Assembly (NCBI GenBank): GCA_903884005.1
Contig: CAISDA010000033.1
Location: 209,792 to 273,791, forward strand
Source: an uncultured Ignavibacteriota bacterium
Lineage (GTDB): Bacteria; Bacteroidota; Ignavibacteria; UBA10030; UBA8401
DNA: 64,000 nucleotides
Reading direction: 5' to 3'
Shown here: positions 8,929 to 17,655 of the stretch, piece after piece
Numbering within the stretch: the first letter of the stretch is position 1
Layout: every line of letters begins with the position of its first letter
Made by a program: the position numbers and the translations under genes
The notes under the pieces: generated by a model
Seen by the model: the letters and a program-made list of their open reading frames with translations, nothing else
Told to the model about the DNA's origin: nothing
Database searches by the model: none

Positions 8929-9447
8929 TTATTTTTCTTTTTGATTGACGTAGAGCAGCTGTGTCGTATCGAAGCCCAGCGCCGAGGCTTTTTCTACCAA
9001 CATGCGTTTCGTCGCTTCACCGAGCTCGGGTGTTCTGGAAAGAATCCATAGATATGACTTGTCCGGGCCGCAGACGAGTGAATACTGATACTCGTCCCGA
9101 TCGAGGTCAACAATGATATACGATGCATAAAAGGGGCCGAAGAAGGATACTTTCAAGTATCCGACATTCGGGGCTTCAACGAAAAACGCCTTTCCTTCCG
9201 CTTCCTTCCATTTGTTCGCTTCGGAAGCATATCCGCGATTGATCACCCGCACGCCTCCGTCATCGCGCAGACTGTACTGGGCCGTTGTTCGCGTCAGGCC
9301 CCGTTCGAACGAATGGTCGAGCCGCGCTATTTCATACCATGTGCCCAGGTACCGCTCTACTTTGAAATTATCGACCGGTTTAATGTTCTCGGGCATTCCA
9401 ACACACCCCGCGAATAGGAATGTCATCACCGCTGTCATCGATTTCAT
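8929..9447 (-). CDS. blc: Bacterial lipocalin (Blc family), outer-membrane lipoprotein
   Basis: This 172-residue precursor starts at the ATG at 9447, which has GAGAGG 8 nt upstream; an open frame continues upstream to 9609 but has no such site. The lipobox is LFAGC with C15. The lipocalin signature is intact: GTWYEIARLDHSFERGL, later YASYIIVDLDRDEY and WILSRTPEL, then a C-terminal helix. Blc-type lipocalins bind fatty acids or lysophospholipids and are linked to envelope stress. The gene lies 115 nt downstream of the NtrC-type regulator on the same strand and might be its target or simply co-transcribed. Confidence 0.9.
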   Translation of the reverse strand: MKSMTAVMTFLFAGCVGMPENIKPVDNFKVERYLGTWYEIARLDHSFERGLTRTTAQYSLRDDGGVRVINRGYASEANKWKEAEGKAFFVEAPNVGYLKVSFFGPFYASYIIVDLDRDEYQYSLVCGPDKSYLWILSRTPELGEATKRMLVEKASALGFDTTQLLYVNQKEK

Positions 9448-9562
9448 CACAGTCGCCTCTCGCTCTGTTCGTGCGAATCCATTGCTGCTGCTTTCTCGTA
9501 CATGGACTTTGGCGCCCGCACACATATGACGGTGCCGTATTCTGTGAATTGTTGTGACGTCC

Positions 9563-10957
9563 TTACGATTCGATCTTATACCGTTCGATGAGGCGATACA
9601 ATGTTGCACGGCCGATCTTCAGCCGCTTCGCCGCTTCAAGGACGTTGCCGTGGGTGACTTTGAGCGCATGGCGAATCCCCTCTTCTTTCATTTTCTCGAA
9701 AGGCAGCACGATGTCGTTGTCGGAAAAGAGAGACCGCAGAGAAGTTGTTTCACCGTCGCCGGAAGAAAAGGCCTGCACCGCCATCGGAAGATCGCTACAT
9801 TGAATTGTCTCCTGCTCCGCCATCAGTACCGAGTGCTCAATGGCATGTTCGAGTTCGCGAACGTTGCCCGGCCACGGATACTCATACAACATTTTGAGCG
9901 TCTTGCGCGAGAATGAGTGCGTTGCCTTTTTCTGCTCGGCGCAGGATTTTCTCATAAAATGTTCCGCCAGAAGAAGTATATCCGCCCTTCGCTCCCGCAG
10001 CGATGGAAGCTGTATCATAAATGCCGACAGGCGGTAGAAGAGATCCTCTCGGAATGTCTTTTCTTTAACGCCGAGCATAAGGTCGCGGTTGGTTGCGGAA
10101 ACGATGCGGACATCCGTGGAAATGGTGACATTGCCGCCGACGCGTTCGAATTGTTTTGTTTGGATGATCCGAAGCAGTTTCGCCTGAAGACTGAAATCCA
10201 ATTCGCCTATTTCATCGAGAAAAATCGTCCCACCGTTCGCAAATTCGAATTTGCCGATCTTGCGCTGAATGGCTCCCGTAAACGCCCCGCGTTCATGCCC
10301 AAAAATTTCACTCTCTAAAAGATCCCGCGGTAACGATGCGCAATTGACAACAACAAACGGCCCGGTCCGGCGCTTCCCGGTGAAATGCAGCGCGCGGGCA
10401 ATCAATTCTTTCCCTGAACCGCTTTCGCCCTGGATGAGGACTGAGATGTCGCTTTCCTTCGCTTTGTTGACGAGCGCAAAGACGCTTTTCATCGTCCCGT
10501 CAACTGAGACGATATTGTCGAACTTCAGTCCCTTCTGCAGCATCGCGCGCAAGCGTACTACTTCTCTGGCGAGATCGTGCATCTCCAGACAGTTCTTGAT
10601 GGAGATCTCCAGCTTTTGAAAATCGATGGGTTTGCTGAAATAGTCGCTTGCACCCAATTTAAGGCTTTCGACAGCCACTTCAATTCTGCCCTGCGCTGAA
10701 AGCATGATCACCGGCAGTTCCGGAAAACGCTGCTTCAAGACTTTGAGCGCATCAATACCGCCAATGCCCGGAAGCATGATGTCGAGGATGATGAGGTCCG
10801 GAGCGGTTTCCGCTTCGTCCAGGCAGGATTCCCCGTCACCGAACGTGCGCAGCGTGTACCCCCATTTTTCCCTGACCCAATGATCAAGGAGTCTCTGGAT
10901 GGATTCTTCATCGTCAACGACATAAATGGTACGATCTGCGTTGTTTATGCTCAGCAC
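9563..10957 (-). CDS. NtrC-family sigma-54-dependent response regulator
   Basis: The 464-residue protein has a receiver domain (D59 in LIILDIMLP, K109), an AAA+ domain (Walker A GESGSGKE at 177-184, the sigma-54 contact loop GAFTGA at 224-229, Walker B GGTIFLDEIGEL) and a C-terminal Fis-type helix-turn-helix (NVLEAAKRLKIGRATLYRLI). It should hydrolyse ATP to open sigma-54 promoters from a distant dyad site. The gene overlaps the preceding receiver gene by 7 nt and is last of a kinase-receiver-activator trio just downstream of the usher-like operon. The sigma-54-like promoter and dyad at 18213-18315 are its most obvious candidate targets (inference). Confidence 0.93.
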   Translation of the reverse strand: MLSINNADRTIYVVDDEESIQRLLDHWVREKWGYTLRTFGDGESCLDEAETAPDLIILDIMLPGIGGIDALKVLKQRFPELPVIMLSAQGRIEVAVESLKLGASDYFSKPIDFQKLEISIKNCLEMHDLAREVVRLRAMLQKGLKFDNIVSVDGTMKSVFALVNKAKESDISVLIQGESGSGKELIARALHFTGKRRTGPFVVVNCASLPRDLLESEIFGHERGAFTGAIQRKIGKFEFANGGTIFLDEIGELDFSLQAKLLRIIQTKQFERVGGNVTISTDVRIVSATNRDLMLGVKEKTFREDLFYRLSAFMIQLPSLRERRADILLLAEHFMRKSCAEQKKATHSFSRKTLKMLYEYPWPGNVRELEHAIEHSVLMAEQETIQCSDLPMAVQAFSSGDGETTSLRSLFSDNDIVLPFEKMKEEGIRHALKVTHGNVLEAAKRLKIGRATLYRLIERYKIES

Positions 10958-11337
10958 ATGCTCTCCCTCACCAGTGCCGTTGCAATAACGGATAAAAGAT
11001 TTCTCATATGAAATGGTTTGGTGAGATAATAATCGGCTCCGGCCTTATATCCGTCTGCGATCTCGGCGAGCTGGGCGCACGATGAAAGGATGACGAATGG
11101 CACGGCATTCATGGTATCCTGGGACTTTACCCACGTGCACAGCTCAATTCCGTCGACTCCGGACATCATCACATCGGAACAAATGAGATCGAAATATTCT
11201 TTGGCCAGGAACTGTTTTGCCTCGAGACCGTTTGTTGCCAGGGTGACGGCATAGCCCGCTCCGGACAAGACGTGCAGGAGAAGGATCTGCATGCTTTTTT
11301 CGTCTTCCACCACCAGAACTTTTCGAGGTGTCATCAT
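10951..11337 (-). CDS. Single-domain response regulator
   Basis: The protein is a 128-residue receiver with acidic residues E11/D12, phosphoacceptor D55 (LICSDVMMSG) and a TKPF lysine motif. It lacks an output domain. It sits between the histidine kinase (5 nt upstream) and the NtrC-type activator (7-nt overlap), so the three genes form one translationally coupled unit. It may be an intermediate or a phosphate sink in the relay from kinase to activator. Confidence 0.9.
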   Translation of the reverse strand: MMTPRKVLVVEDEKSMQILLLHVLSGAGYAVTLATNGLEAKQFLAKEYFDLICSDVMMSGVDGIELCTWVKSQDTMNAVPFVILSSCAQLAEIADGYKAGADYYLTKPFHMRNLLSVIATALVRESMC

Positions 11338-11342
11338 ATGAT

Positions 11343-12410
11343 CTATATGGGAATGCGAACGGTGAAAATGGAACCCTTCGCTTCTTCGCTCTCGGCGTGA
11401 ATCGTTCCGCCGTGCAATTCGACAAGATGCTTGACGATCGCCAAACCAAGTCCTGTCCCGCGTATCTGAAGGCGGGGCCGATACACGCGAAAGAACTTGG
11501 TAAAAATAAATTGTATGTCTGAGGCCGGAATACCCATGCCATTATCTTTCACGGTCACTTCAAGACAGCCGTCGATGATACCGGATGAAATCGCAACAGC
11601 CCCTCCATCCTGCGTAAACTTGACGGCATTGCTCAAGAGGTTTATGATGATCTGCGTCATGCGCTCTTTATCGAATCGTGCGATGAGTGCCGGATGTTCA
11701 CATGTCGACGTCAGGGTAATGGACTTATTTTCCGCCTCCGTGATGACGAGTGAAATCGCATGAGAGATAATAGGAACGATATTCGTCTCTGTTTTTTCAA
11801 TTTCCACGTGTCTGCTTTCTATCCGGGAAAGATCAAGCAGATCGTTGATCAGCTTTGCCAGCCGCTGCGATTCGTTGAAAATGATCCCCAAAAATTCCCG
11901 TTCTGTCTCCCACAGCATCTCCGGATCGATCAGTATCGTCTCGATAAAACCGAGGATCGAAGCAAGCGGCGTGCGCAATTCGTGAGAAACGGACGACACG
12001 AAATCACTTTTCATCTGCGTCAGATCCTCAAGCATCCTGACATGCTCATTTTGGCGGTCCCGTTCGCTGGTGAGCAGCGTATTGGCATCGAGCAGTTTCT
12101 GATTCAGCATCCGGACATCGCGTTCCACTATGACGGCGTCGTCCTCGTCCTTCGCACGAATATGCGTCGGAGTCGGATCCACATCCTGCTTGATGAAGTC
12201 CGTCTCCTGGTTCAAATCTTGATCCTCTCGATCACGAGCACGGCCCGGCTCACGATCCCGGAACGCCAAATCAATGTCGGCGAACAGGCGGACAATCTCG
12301 GGCGGTATGGCATCACCGGCCCGATAATGCTTGTCGATAATCTGTTGCAGCAGCGCTGTATACATCAGTTCGCGGGCTTTCAGCGAGGTCACCATAATAG
12401 TAGCAATCAT
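11343..12410 (-). CDS. Soluble sensor histidine kinase
   Basis: At 355 residues the protein has no membrane span. About 100 N-terminal residues are of unknown fold, followed by a charged coiled-coil-like stretch (100-135). The HisKA domain has SHELRTPLAS with phosphoacceptor H143. The HATPase_c domain has the N box NLLSNAVKF, G1 box DNGMGIP and G2 box GTGLGLAI. It should receive a cytoplasmic signal or read a partner protein, then pass phosphate to the receiver and the NtrC-type regulator encoded directly downstream. It lies 71 nt after the usher-like gene, consistent with one long operon. No clear ribosome site precedes the ATG; a second in-frame ATG lies at 12395. Confidence 0.9.
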   Translation of the reverse strand: MIATIMVTSLKARELMYTALLQQIIDKHYRAGDAIPPEIVRLFADIDLAFRDREPGRARDREDQDLNQETDFIKQDVDPTPTHIRAKDEDDAVIVERDVRMLNQKLLDANTLLTSERDRQNEHVRMLEDLTQMKSDFVSSVSHELRTPLASILGFIETILIDPEMLWETEREFLGIIFNESQRLAKLINDLLDLSRIESRHVEIEKTETNIVPIISHAISLVITEAENKSITLTSTCEHPALIARFDKERMTQIIINLLSNAVKFTQDGGAVAISSGIIDGCLEVTVKDNGMGIPASDIQFIFTKFFRVYRPRLQIRGTGLGLAIVKHLVELHGGTIHAESEEAKGSIFTVRIPI

Positions 12411-12481
12411 GTAATTATCAAAATTTTACATCGGAATTCAAGTGCAGGACAAACGTATCGGCTGGCAGGGGGAGGCGTACG

Positions 12482-15349
12482 TTATTCGAGCACACCTTTT
12501 TTAATGATCTTGATCGTTCGGATGATCGGAATCACTTTGAAGACGGCGTTTTTGGTCTCGCCGGCAGCGACACCAATTGAAATATTATTCTTCTCGATCT
12601 GATAGTACTCGGGCAGATCGTCACTTGCGATGGACAACGTATAGTCTCCCGGTTTCAAATCGGGGAACGAAAAACTTCCCCTGACGTCGGTGACCTTTCG
12701 GTAGACGTCCTTGTTGTTTCTAAGTTCGACGAAAATTCCCTCCATCCCGCCGATATGCTGCAGTTTTTTCAGTGTCGAGTCCACGTATCCGGTATTCTGA
12801 TATCCAAAGAGGTCAACGATGCCCGAGATCCTGCAGGCGGGAACGGCGGTGAATGCTACCGTTCTCTCTCCGCCCTTTGGCACATTCACTGTGATTGGAT
12901 TATCCTGCAGCGTGATGCGGTCCACTCCCATCGTGGATCTGTCGATGAGCAGGTAATTTTCTCCCGGGGCGATACTCGCAAAAATAAATCGTCCATCCCG
13001 GTCCGTCATGGTCACGAGGTCGCCGGACGAAATGATGACGTTCGAAATCGGCTTGCCATTCTCGTCTTTCAATGTGCCGGAAAGGATGCCGATATTATCG
13101 ATGCGTCCGAGCGGCATGGAAAGCGGGAGGGAATATTCCAGCCCTCCGCTGAACCGGTCGTTCAGCTGGTTCGGATTGGAAATGTATCGACCCCGCAGCT
13201 GGATGTGGTGTCCATTGCCGATCTCGTATTGGAGCGATGATTCAAGAGTGCCGCTGGTCATGTCGCCCGCACCGAATTGCCGCGACACGTTGCCGTAGAC
13301 GCGGAAATTCACGGTCTTGAAGAAATTCAGGAACGCGGCGAATCCCCCCATCAGTTGATCCGTCCGAATCGAATCACCCGGTTGATTCTGCTGGGCATAA
13401 TCGATATTGATCGAAACATTGCTGAGGTCGTTGAGCTGTACGCTGGCCTGAACACCGTACCGCCGCTGCAAGAGATCCACCGCCCGGTGCTCTTCGTTGA
13501 GGAGTCCATATTCAACCGAGGTGAGAAAATTCCAGCGGCTCGCCTGCAGACCGTTGCGCAGCTGGATGCTTTTTTGTTCGCGTGTGACGGATTGTCCAGG
13601 GAACACGATGTTGTCGCTCTGCTCCCGGAAATACAGTGAGACAAGGTTGCCGTAGCCGGTTCCGGCCTGATAGAACGTGGAGCTGCCGCCCGATACCGTC
13701 GAGTCGTTATTTAAATTGCGATTGTCTTTGCGTCCCGAAAATTCGATACGCATGTTGTTGTCGAAGAAATGGGAAAGATTGGCGGCGAACATATCCTGGT
13801 CTTTCACATATCCCGTAAACCGGCTCCCGCCCGAGAGCTTTTTCAGATCGTAATACGTGTTCTGGAAATTGCCTTTGAAGTCGATCGCGTGTCCGCTGCC
13901 GATCACGCCGTGTGCACTGCTCACCCCGTACTCCACGTTCAGCTCATGACGGGCGAAAGGGAGCATCGAGACCTGCACCGACGCCGCCGTGCTTTTTTCC
14001 AGGTAATTTCTTTGCAGCACGTGTGCGCTCGCTGAAACAGCTTCCGAGATCTTTGCCGCGACCGATGCGCCGGCCTGCTCATGGCGATCGCTGGACCAAC
14101 GGTCATACGAGTAGTAGGAGGCCATCGATACATTGCCGATCGCATAGGACAACTCTGCGCCAGTCGCGTACTGACCGGCCTGCAGCAGCGGCGACAGCGA
14201 GAAGACCAGATCGCCGCCGCGGAACTTGAAATTATCGTGCTGATACGACAGGCGGTATTCGTCGCGCTGGCCGTTCGCGAATCGATTTTGTGTGTTTGGG
14301 CCGCGTGCCAGAAAAATCAACCGATGCGTTTTCTCTTCGTCGAGAAAGCCGGCTCCCGATATTTCCCCCTCCAGCGCGCTGCCGTTCTCATCCTTCAGCG
14401 CCGATACCGTCATGATAACCGGAAAATATACAAAAGGAATCTCGGCGGTTCCGTGGCGCGGAATGATGTCCGACGACGCCGATGCCGTAGCAAGCACATC
14501 GCCCGAACGGGGAGATACGATTGCCGCTTCCAACAAGTGTGTTTCTTTTTTATCCACGTCGCCTGTCTGAACCGTTACGGCCACACCGACGCGCTGCCGC
14601 GGAGCAATCCGGAGCGAGTCGCCCTCATTTGAGATCGTGTACCCTTTTGAGCTCTTCAACGAAAGAACAACCGGCAGGGAAGTATTTCCCGTATTCCGGA
14701 CCGTCACCTCAAACGCGATCTGCGTTCCGCCGATTACGAACGGTTTGGTTTTTGTGATCTCAATGTCATATCCCTCCTTGGGCTTGACATTGACGATGAA
14801 TGTGGCAGAATCACAATCCGTGACCACGGCCAGGGAACGCACGATGTAGACAATGGGGTAGGTGCCGGCAGCGGCATTCTTCGGGATGCTTAAAGGGATC
14901 ATGCGCAGCAGATCGGATTGTTTCTTCACGAAAAAACTCTTTGCACGGGGGAAACGGAGCCATCCTGCCGGGGCGTTGACGGTTTCCGCATACCCTGTCG
15001 TCAATGGAAATCGGCCTGACATTTTTGCAAGAATGATCTGTGCGGTTCCGGGATCGGCCGTGATGCCGTCGGGCTGAAGGTTCCTGACGGCAAACGTCGT
15101 CTCCGCTCCGGTAAGTGAATCACCCGGCTTGTGCCCTTGTGCGGCACGCGGGGAAGAAAACGAAAGAGAGTCGCCGCTTACAATGTCCGATGAGGAATCC
15201 GACCGGCGCATCGTGCTGTCGGCCGAAGCCGCTGCGAAACGGCGGGCATGCTGTTTATTGGCTGCCGATAGCATAGTGATCGGCGCAGCGCAGAAGATCA
15301 GTATGGCAATGAGGTAGGCGTTTCTATATGTTGTGATGAATATCGGCAT
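12482..15349 (-). CDS. Usher-like outer-membrane beta-barrel with Ig-like and CarboxypepD_reg-like domains
   Basis: This 955-residue exported protein has a hydrophobic signal at residues 10-29. About residues 85-300 look like Ig/NEW3-type beta domains (TVRNTGNTSLPVVLSLK). About 345-745 is a run of alternating, aromatic-rich strands typical of a large outer-membrane barrel, opening with a GGDLVFSLSPLL segment. Two CarboxypepD_reg-like domains follow (755-835, KDENGKPISNVIISSGD; 838-935, LKPGDYTLSIAS). It lacks a TonB box and plug signature. Large barrel plus C-terminal small beta domains, directly after a chaperone-like gene and four small Ig-like exported proteins, is the layout of a chaperone-usher operon. 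The usher role is inferred from architecture and context; I cannot show homology to FimD/PapC. The alternative is a general surface adhesin barrel. Confidence 0.6.
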   Translation of the reverse strand: MPIFITTYRNAYLIAILIFCAAPITMLSAANKQHARRFAAASADSTMRRSDSSSDIVSGDSLSFSSPRAAQGHKPGDSLTGAETTFAVRNLQPDGITADPGTAQIILAKMSGRFPLTTGYAETVNAPAGWLRFPRAKSFFVKKQSDLLRMIPLSIPKNAAAGTYPIVYIVRSLAVVTDCDSATFIVNVKPKEGYDIEITKTKPFVIGGTQIAFEVTVRNTGNTSLPVVLSLKSSKGYTISNEGDSLRIAPRQRVGVAVTVQTGDVDKKETHLLEAAIVSPRSGDVLATASASSDIIPRHGTAEIPFVYFPVIMTVSALKDENGSALEGEISGAGFLDEEKTHRLIFLARGPNTQNRFANGQRDEYRLSYQHDNFKFRGGDLVFSLSPLLQAGQYATGAELSYAIGNVSMASYYSYDRWSSDRHEQAGASVAAKISEAVSASAHVLQRNYLEKSTAASVQVSMLPFARHELNVEYGVSSAHGVIGSGHAIDFKGNFQNTYYDLKKLSGGSRFTGYVKDQDMFAANLSHFFDNNMRIEFSGRKDNRNLNNDSTVSGGSSTFYQAGTGYGNLVSLYFREQSDNIVFPGQSVTREQKSIQLRNGLQASRWNFLTSVEYGLLNEEHRAVDLLQRRYGVQASVQLNDLSNVSINIDYAQQNQPGDSIRTDQLMGGFAAFLNFFKTVNFRVYGNVSRQFGAGDMTSGTLESSLQYEIGNGHHIQLRGRYISNPNQLNDRFSGGLEYSLPLSMPLGRIDNIGILSGTLKDENGKPISNVIISSGDLVTMTDRDGRFIFASIAPGENYLLIDRSTMGVDRITLQDNPITVNVPKGGERTVAFTAVPACRISGIVDLFGYQNTGYVDSTLKKLQHIGGMEGIFVELRNNKDVYRKVTDVRGSFSFPDLKPGDYTLSIASDDLPEYYQIEKNNISIGVAAGETKNAVFKVIPIIRTIKIIKKGVLE

Positions 15350-15358
15350 TGGGATATT

Positions 15359-16165
15359 TTATATCGCGATCTCATATTCTGCTCCGAACACGTCGTCTCC
15401 GCCCGCATCGACGACGATAAGGGCCTTATACTTGCCGGCCGTTAAGGTGGACAGATCGATGGTGTTCCGCACCGAGGTCGTCGGAAAAAGACGGAACTTA
15501 GATCCATAGAACTTACCGCAGCTCGCACCGTCGAGTGTATAGATCTCGGCATAGCAGTCGGGACGGACGAACAACGTCCCCGTATTTTTCATGTCGATGA
15601 CGAGGTGCTTCCCCTTATCATCTTTGACCAGTTCCGTTTTGGCAATGTCCATATCTTTCTTCCCGGTATTAAGGATGGTGGCGGACAATTGCACGGCGTA
15701 TCGCATTGACTGGCTGATGTTCATTTCCTTGCGTTTCTTTTTGCCGGAGAGCGTCGACTCGTCGCCATCCTTGTTCAATCCTTCAATCATCAGCACGCTC
15801 CAGTACGAGCCCTCCATCTTTTTTTGCGCTGAATCCATCGGCACGGTGATCACGTACGAAACGGTGCCGGTCGATCGGGGTGCAATCGTGATGACCGACG
15901 GCGTATAGGTGATCCACGCTGCGTTGGACCGCGTATGCGCCCCGGGCGGATTGTAGTAGTTGCTTCCGTCGGCCTGAAATGTGTAGTCTGTCTGATAGAT
16001 CTTTGCCTGCTGCGGTTCGTCAGTTTCATTCCTGATCTGGATCGATCCTGTGGCTGATTCTCCCGTTTGCATCACCCTGTCGTTACTGAGATCGCTCAAG
16101 ACGGCGATCTGAGAAAAGGAAATTTGTATGCCGAGAAGCAGCGCGAAGAACATTGTCTTTTTCAT
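15359..16165 (-). CDS. Periplasmic two-domain Ig-like chaperone-like protein
   Basis: The start is taken at ATG 16165 (268 residues), where a clean signal peptide begins (MKKTMFFALLLGIQ); the open frame runs further upstream but without a signal. The first mature domain (about 20-130) has QIRNETDEPQQAKIYQ and WITYTPSVITIAPRSTGTV then EGSYWSVLMIE. This resembles the order of strands in PapD-type N-domains, where a subunit-binding edge strand follows 'P..i.i.P'. A second all-beta domain follows (about 160-268). It sits 4 nt after a subunit gene and 9 nt before the usher-like gene. Role as fibre-subunit chaperone is inferred; DUF916-like surface-binding proteins share some of these features. Confidence 0.55.
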   Translation of the reverse strand: MKKTMFFALLLGIQISFSQIAVLSDLSNDRVMQTGESATGSIQIRNETDEPQQAKIYQTDYTFQADGSNYYNPPGAHTRSNAAWITYTPSVITIAPRSTGTVSYVITVPMDSAQKKMEGSYWSVLMIEGLNKDGDESTLSGKKKRKEMNISQSMRYAVQLSATILNTGKKDMDIAKTELVKDDKGKHLVIDMKNTGTLFVRPDCYAEIYTLDGASCGKFYGSKFRLFPTTSVRNTIDLSTLTAGKYKALIVVDAGGDDVFGAEYEIAI

Positions 16166-16169
16166 AATT

Positions 16170-16631
16170 TTACTGAGCCGTTTGTGTATAAGTGATTGTG
16201 AACGTATCGTTCCCCAATTCTGTTGAATTTCCCTGCGCGAACGTCGATGCTGCCTTGTATGCCAATGTCGCCGTGTGGTACGTGGAGCCATTTCCCGATG
16301 TACCACTAACACTCACGATCAGGTCAGCGGCAGCCATTCCATTGACCAGGTTGATAATACCGGCGGACGAACCTAAATTTGGTGAGGTGGCTTGAACAGA
16401 GAGTGTGAATTTCTGATTCGGGCAGCTTGTCTGTACTGAGATCTTTGAAAGCACCGTCATCCGTTTGTATGAAAAAGTGGTAACCGAATTCGACACGACG
16501 GTCATGCCGCCGGCGATCGTTCCCGTGGTGACACTCAGCGCGAGTGTGCTTTGGGATACCTTGATCGCCTGCGCATGGGTCAATGATGCACCGATAAGAA
16601 GACAAGAAAATATGGTCAGCAGAGTCTTCAT
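16170..16631 (-). CDS. Small secreted Ig-like protein, candidate fibre subunit (fourth in operon)
   Basis: This 153-residue precursor has signal MKTLLTIFSCLLIGASLTHA, then an all-beta mature part that starts with alternating hydrophobic residues (IKVSQSTLALSV) and ends NDTFTITYTQTA. Strands are rich in Ser/Thr/Gly, as in pilin-like Ig folds. It overlaps the upstream gene by 4 nt (ATGA) and ends 4 nt before the chaperone-like gene. A single mature cysteine (TSCPNQ) means no internal disulphide. I do not recognise a named family. The candidate-subunit call rests on size, signal, strand pattern and operon position. Confidence 0.6.
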   Translation of the reverse strand: MKTLLTIFSCLLIGASLTHAQAIKVSQSTLALSVTTGTIAGGMTVVSNSVTTFSYKRMTVLSKISVQTSCPNQKFTLSVQATSPNLGSSAGIINLVNGMAAADLIVSVSGTSGNGSTYHTATLAYKAASTFAQGNSTELGNDTFTITYTQTAQ

Positions 16632-17128
16632 TGATTTTTCATTTCAAAAATAATGTTGGGGGTGTCAGTGACCACCCCTTTGTCGGCGGTGATCTGTATC
16701 GTATACGAAATCGTTGCCGATCCCTGCGATCTTCCGACCGTTAACAGGATGTCTTGCGCTGTCGTCGTCGCCAAAATTTGGGGAGTGGCGACTCCGGCGG
16801 TCGGATTGAGGACCTGGAGGTACACCTGAAACTTCGATGCCGCACTCAGGCGCGCGGTGATCTTCTGCGTTCCCCTGTTCGTGCCCCATTGAAGCGTCGT
16901 CGTCTGATTGGCGACCGACAGAGTGGCGACACCGGCGGATGTGCCGGCACCGGTGATCGTCGCGCTCACGGCACCCGACGTCTGCAGCAAGGCGATCTGA
17001 CTGACTTGAAGCGTCACCGTCTGTGCTGCCGTCTGGGAATAACCGCTCTGAAACACGAACAGGAGGGCCGGAAGAATGACCATCGCGACGCGTGACGACC
17101 GATATGTTAGGTTTGCTGCCATAATCAA
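16628..17128 (-). CDS. Small secreted Ig-like protein, candidate fibre subunit (third in operon)
   Basis: The protein has 166 residues with a signal peptide cut near SGYSQ. The mature protein opens with QTVTLQVSQIALLQTSG, an alternating-hydrophobic strand that could act in donor-strand exchange. It continues as an all-beta, Thr/Ala-rich domain with VSATITGAGTSAG and SATISYTIQITADKG and has no cysteine. It overlaps both neighbours by 4 nt, so stoichiometric expression is likely. No named family was recognised. Confidence 0.6.
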   Translation of the reverse strand: MIMAANLTYRSSRVAMVILPALLFVFQSGYSQTAAQTVTLQVSQIALLQTSGAVSATITGAGTSAGVATLSVANQTTTLQWGTNRGTQKITARLSAASKFQVYLQVLNPTAGVATPQILATTTAQDILLTVGRSQGSATISYTIQITADKGVVTDTPNIIFEMKNQ

Positions 17129-17628
17129 CTGTTCGTAAATGTGTACACGATCTTTGAAATATCTTCTTCCGACGAAGCGCGTTCGGCGGCGGGATCTATG
17201 CAGATTTCAAGATCGATGCTGCCCGATTTTCCGATCGTCGTCAGTGTGGCACCGGCTGCCTTCGTGTTCCGCAGTGCGACACCCTCTACATTTTTCGTCG
17301 ACGAGCCGCCGAGTATCACGACCATCGTATTGCCCGTTGCTTCGAGGGAAATCTTTTTTTCGTCGGAGGTTGAAACCCAATTTAACGATGTCGCTGCCAA
17401 GGGCACCGCTCCCGCCAATTTGCCTTTTGGCGATCCGCTTTTGCCCCGATCCGGTAAATGGTCCAACGGCAAGTGGGATAATCCGGCTTTATTGATATTG
17501 AACACGTTTAATATGAGCGATTGCACGGCAACATTGTTTTGTGCTGCAACCGTCATCGTCGCAAAAATCGTCATGAGTAAGAGTGCTTTTGCCATAACTA
17601 TCTGAGGCAGGCGCCCCGTGAAGGACAC
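17125..17628 (-). CDS. Small secreted beta-rich protein, candidate fibre subunit (second in operon)
   Basis: A GTG at 17628 is chosen because AGGAGAGG lies just upstream; ATG 17595 (MAKALLLMTIFATM) and TTG 17643 are alternatives, and all keep the signal peptide. From GTG the precursor is about 167 residues. The mature part starts QNNVAVQSLILNVFNINKAG, followed by a proline- and glycine-rich linker (PDRGKSGSPKG) that the sister proteins lack, then a beta domain ending SKIVYTFTNS. It may be a specialised subunit such as a tip or adaptor (inference). It overlaps the next gene by 4 nt. Confidence 0.55.
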   Translation of the reverse strand: MSFTGRLPQIVMAKALLLMTIFATMTVAAQNNVAVQSLILNVFNINKAGLSHLPLDHLPDRGKSGSPKGKLAGAVPLAATSLNWVSTSDEKKISLEATGNTMVVILGGSSTKNVEGVALRNTKAAGATLTTIGKSGSIDLEICIDPAAERASSEEDISKIVYTFTNS

Positions 17629-17655
17629 GCTGCCTCTCCTCAAAGAAAAATGAAA

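Noticed and set aside
12482..15349. TonB-dependent receptor
   Set aside because: No plug domain or TonB box, CarboxypepD_reg-like domains are C-terminal rather than N-terminal, and no SusD partner is present.
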